DNA from: CAYMQB01 sp964392665
GTDB lineage: Bacteria > Hydrothermota > E44-bin80
Assembly (NCBI GenBank): GCA_964392665.1
Contig: CAYMQB010000019.1
Coordinates: 1 to 42,640 of the forward strand
Reading direction: 5' to 3'
DNA length: 42,640 bases
Below the pieces are notes generated by a model. The model saw only the letters and a list, made by a program, of their open reading frames with translations, did not search any database and had not been told where the DNA came from. Shown here piece after piece: positions 40,610-42,640 of the stretch. The stretch's first letter is position 1. Every line of letters begins with the position of its first letter. Made by a program: the position numbers and the translations under genes.

Positions 40610-42640
40610 CTATCTCACAAGTATAACTTTCTTCGCTGTTTTGAAGTTTTCTGCTATCAACCTTGTGAAGTAAACCCCTGCTCCTACCTTTCTATTATTG
40701 TTGTCACATCCATTCCATCTCACGCTGTAGTGACCTGCGTCTTTTATTCCATTCTCAAGAGTCCTGACAAGTCTGCCGGTCTGATCATAAACCTTCAAAG
40801 AAACTTTACCAGGTTTTGCAAAGGAATAAGAAATGGTGGTATTATCATTGAATGGACTTGGTGATGGGGTTCTAAGGTAATAGGTTAATGGTTTATTGGA
40901 TTCACCTGCAAGCATTGGACCTCCACCTTCGGTTTCATCATAAATCCACAAAGCACTGCATACCGCCAGTGCATTCTGGGTTGGCGGCACAGTCTCCACA
41001 GTCACATTTATCTCTCCATCCTTTAAGCAGGATACTGGAATCATCCCTTCAACAGAGATAGGTTCGCCTGATGCTACCCAAACATTCCTTGTCCACTTGT
41101 TATCTATCCTGACTCTCAGTTTGGTCGCAGCATTGAACTCATGATAAAACATAAGTTTACAGTATTGTCCCGGTTCTCCATCTAATCCCTGGATGTTATA
41201 GATAAGTTCAGTTGAGTCATAATCTACAGTCTTATAATATTCGTCGCCATAACTTATATAACCATCTCGTTCGACTGTGAAAGATGATGGTTCTTCCCCT
41301 CCAAGATTAGCATAAACAACGGGAGCTGTTCCAAGAAACTTCTTTGTAACATTGATTTTATAAAGAGAATCGTCGTATGCATCGCACCAGGCAGTATACA
41401 ATATCCTATTTCCATCCTCCCATCCTATCATCATCTGAGGATAACGGGATTCTGAAGGGCTATCTGTAAGATTCTGGGTATTAGACCAATCGAAGTTTTC
41501 TGTATCGTAACTTAGATTGTAAATGTCAGACGGCTGTTCGATACCCCATTTTTGACGTTCCCAGCAAACCTCAGTTCCAGCCCCGATAACAGGATACCTG
41601 GAATAAGCACTGTCAGAATAATATACCTCCTCTATATTCTGCCAGTCTCCCTGCATAAATCTATGCCTGTGGTATATCCAGGTCTTATACTGTTTTCCAG
41701 GTAATGGACCCAATCTGTTATCCGCCCAAACGATATCGATACCATTATAGTAATCGATAAATGGGTCAACACCGTATGCAATAAACTCTGTCTCTCCCCA
41801 CATACCTGAAGATTTCTCCTTATGATATATTCCTCCACTTTTCTCCCACAGAATCTCCACACCTGATGGACTATATACTATGGAAGGTGAAAGTGATGGT
41901 AATGTTTCAACTTCAGCTGTTTCTGGAGGAGCAATATATCTTTTGAGTGAGTCAAGCAATTCCCATGTCTCTACAACAGGATTGTCCTCACTGAAACAAC
42001 CATAGTAAAGATTCCAGTTCCATATAATCAATGTATCCTGTTCCTCTTTTGTAACAAGTTCAAATACTGTGTGAACAGTATCGTTATTGCAAACAATTGC
42101 AGGAGGAACAATATCTGTGAATTTTCCATCCTCCGTATAAGAGAATATACTGGATGGAGCTATCCAGACTCCTTCTGGTTCTTTATTAGAATAAAAAAGA
42201 TGCAAGGCTCCTGGTGAACTCTGGGTTGGAAAATCATAACCCATAAATATACTGTTGATATTGCCACTTCCTCCTGTGCTAGTTGCCGGATAGAATCCAT
42301 TACCTACTTTTTCGAGATTTCCCCAGGTGTTACCGCCATCTGTGGTTGAAATATAATAGACAGTATCAATAAAAGAGAAAGCCAAACCCAAACCTTCATC
42401 TGAAAAGGTAAGTTTCCTTCCATTTGACGCTGTGAGAGGGTTAAGGTCTGAAGGTGGTCCACAGTAAATATAGATAATATTAGAGGGGTCACTCCAATTA
42501 CCTATCTCATCTATCGCTTCTATTCTGTATGCATAAGTTTTACCGAAAATAACATTCATATCTATAAAATTTTCTGTTCCTTTAGGGACTAGTTCATCGT
42601 TAATCCTGTAAAAGGTTGACCTTTCAGGAAGCACCTGTAT
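40610..42640 (-). CDS. Large secreted protein with sorting-type C-terminus (5' end missing)
   Basis: At least 676 residues; the frame stays open to the window edge, so the start and any signal peptide are outside. The visible N-terminal part ends a fibronectin-III-like module (YAYRIEAIDEIGNWSDPSN). The middle (about 50-480) has beta-propeller-like, sialidase-style wording (STTDGGNTWGNLEKVGNG, WADNRLGPLPGKQ, EICWE-type repeats), suggesting a WD/BNR-like propeller. The final 90 residues form the FlgD-like/type A sorting domain (SPSPFNDNTTISYSF, VSLKVYDQTGRLVRTL, GAGVYFTRLIAENF). It is probably exported to the cell surface. No catalytic motif is recognised in the visible part. Confidence 0.8.
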   Translation of the reverse strand: MQVLPERSTFYRINDELVPKGTENFIDMNVIFGKTYAYRIEAIDEIGNWSDPSNIIYIYCGPPSDLNPLTASNGRKLTFSDEGLGLAFSFIDTVYYISTTDGGNTWGNLEKVGNGFYPATSTGGSGNINSIFMGYDFPTQSSPGALHLFYSNKEPEGVWIAPSSIFSYTEDGKFTDIVPPAIVCNNDTVHTVFELVTKEEQDTLIIWNWNLYYGCFSEDNPVVETWELLDSLKRYIAPPETAEVETLPSLSPSIVYSPSGVEILWEKSGGIYHKEKSSGMWGETEFIAYGVDPFIDYYNGIDIVWADNRLGPLPGKQYKTWIYHRHRFMQGDWQNIEEVYYSDSAYSRYPVIGAGTEVCWERQKWGIEQPSDIYNLSYDTENFDWSNTQNLTDSPSESRYPQMMIGWEDGNRILYTAWCDAYDDSLYKINVTKKFLGTAPVVYANLGGEEPSSFTVERDGYISYGDEYYKTVDYDSTELIYNIQGLDGEPGQYCKLMFYHEFNAATKLRVRIDNKWTRNVWVASGEPISVEGMIPVSCLKDGEINVTVETVPPTQNALAVCSALWIYDETEGGGPMLAGESNKPLTYYLRTPSPSPFNDNTTISYSFAKPGKVSLKVYDQTGRLVRTLENGIKDAGHYSVRWNGCDNNNRKVGAGVYFTRLIAENFKTAKKVILVR

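Overview
The window is an AT-rich bacterial chromosome segment, densely coded on both strands. Apart from the incomplete gene at the right edge, every gene looks intact. I see no tRNA, rRNA, CRISPR array or transposase, and no stretch over 300 bases lacks a gene. A Gram-negative member of the FCB group, probably an uncultured lineage of the WOR-3/Stahlbacteria or Cloacimonetes kind, is suggested by a gingipain-like C25 peptidase with a C-terminal sorting-type domain, a PorV/PorQ-like outer-membrane protein and a second large secreted protein with the same kind of tail. The placement is inference.

Region 1 (1-6.5 kb, minus): an AddB-AddA pair for double-strand-break end processing. Region 2 (6.6-8.7 kb, plus): four small genes behind a strong sigma-70 promoter. 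They encode a DUF2089-type zinc-ribbon/HTH regulator and three envelope-stress-like proteins (YvlB/LiaF-like), all sharing a short helical motif. Region 3 (8.7-15.6 kb, plus): a macromolecular-synthesis cluster, rpsU-mutS2-dnaG-rpoD, followed by a methyltransferase.

Region 4 (15.7-29.5 kb) is the unusual part: what looks like a self-contained sigma-54 regulon. It has two sigma-54 enhancer-binding response regulators (EBP1, EBP2), two histidine kinases, one stand-alone receiver, a PilT-like ATPase with a duplicated N-terminal domain, a small beta-rich protein and a 1542-residue secreted C25 peptidase. Four transcription units have a consensus -24/-12 promoter. Upstream of each lies a 17-bp dyad (TGTTN-N7-NAACA) centred 82-85 bp from the -24 GG, with a second full or half dyad exactly 20 bp away. 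EBP1 instead has a sigma-70 promoter whose -35 is embedded in a 15-bp palindrome. The two EBP genes share a base-for-base identical 1157-bp tract with sharp edges, while their N- and C-terminal ends are clearly diverged. This points to recent gene conversion, or to an assembly artefact that must be excluded.

Region 5 (29.6-37.9 kb, minus): the conserved block rplM-rpsI-rpsB-tsf-pyrH-frr-uppS-cdsA-dxr-rseP, joining translation to isoprenoid, phospholipid and envelope-stress functions. rpsB has a long basic C-terminal tail partly made by a 15-bp tandem repeat. Region 6 (38.0-42.6 kb, minus): a phosphomannomutase/phosphoglucomutase, a PorV/PorQ-like protein and the 3' part of a large secreted protein ending in a strong terminator. 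Several genes start at TTG codons chosen by good Shine-Dalgarno sequences.
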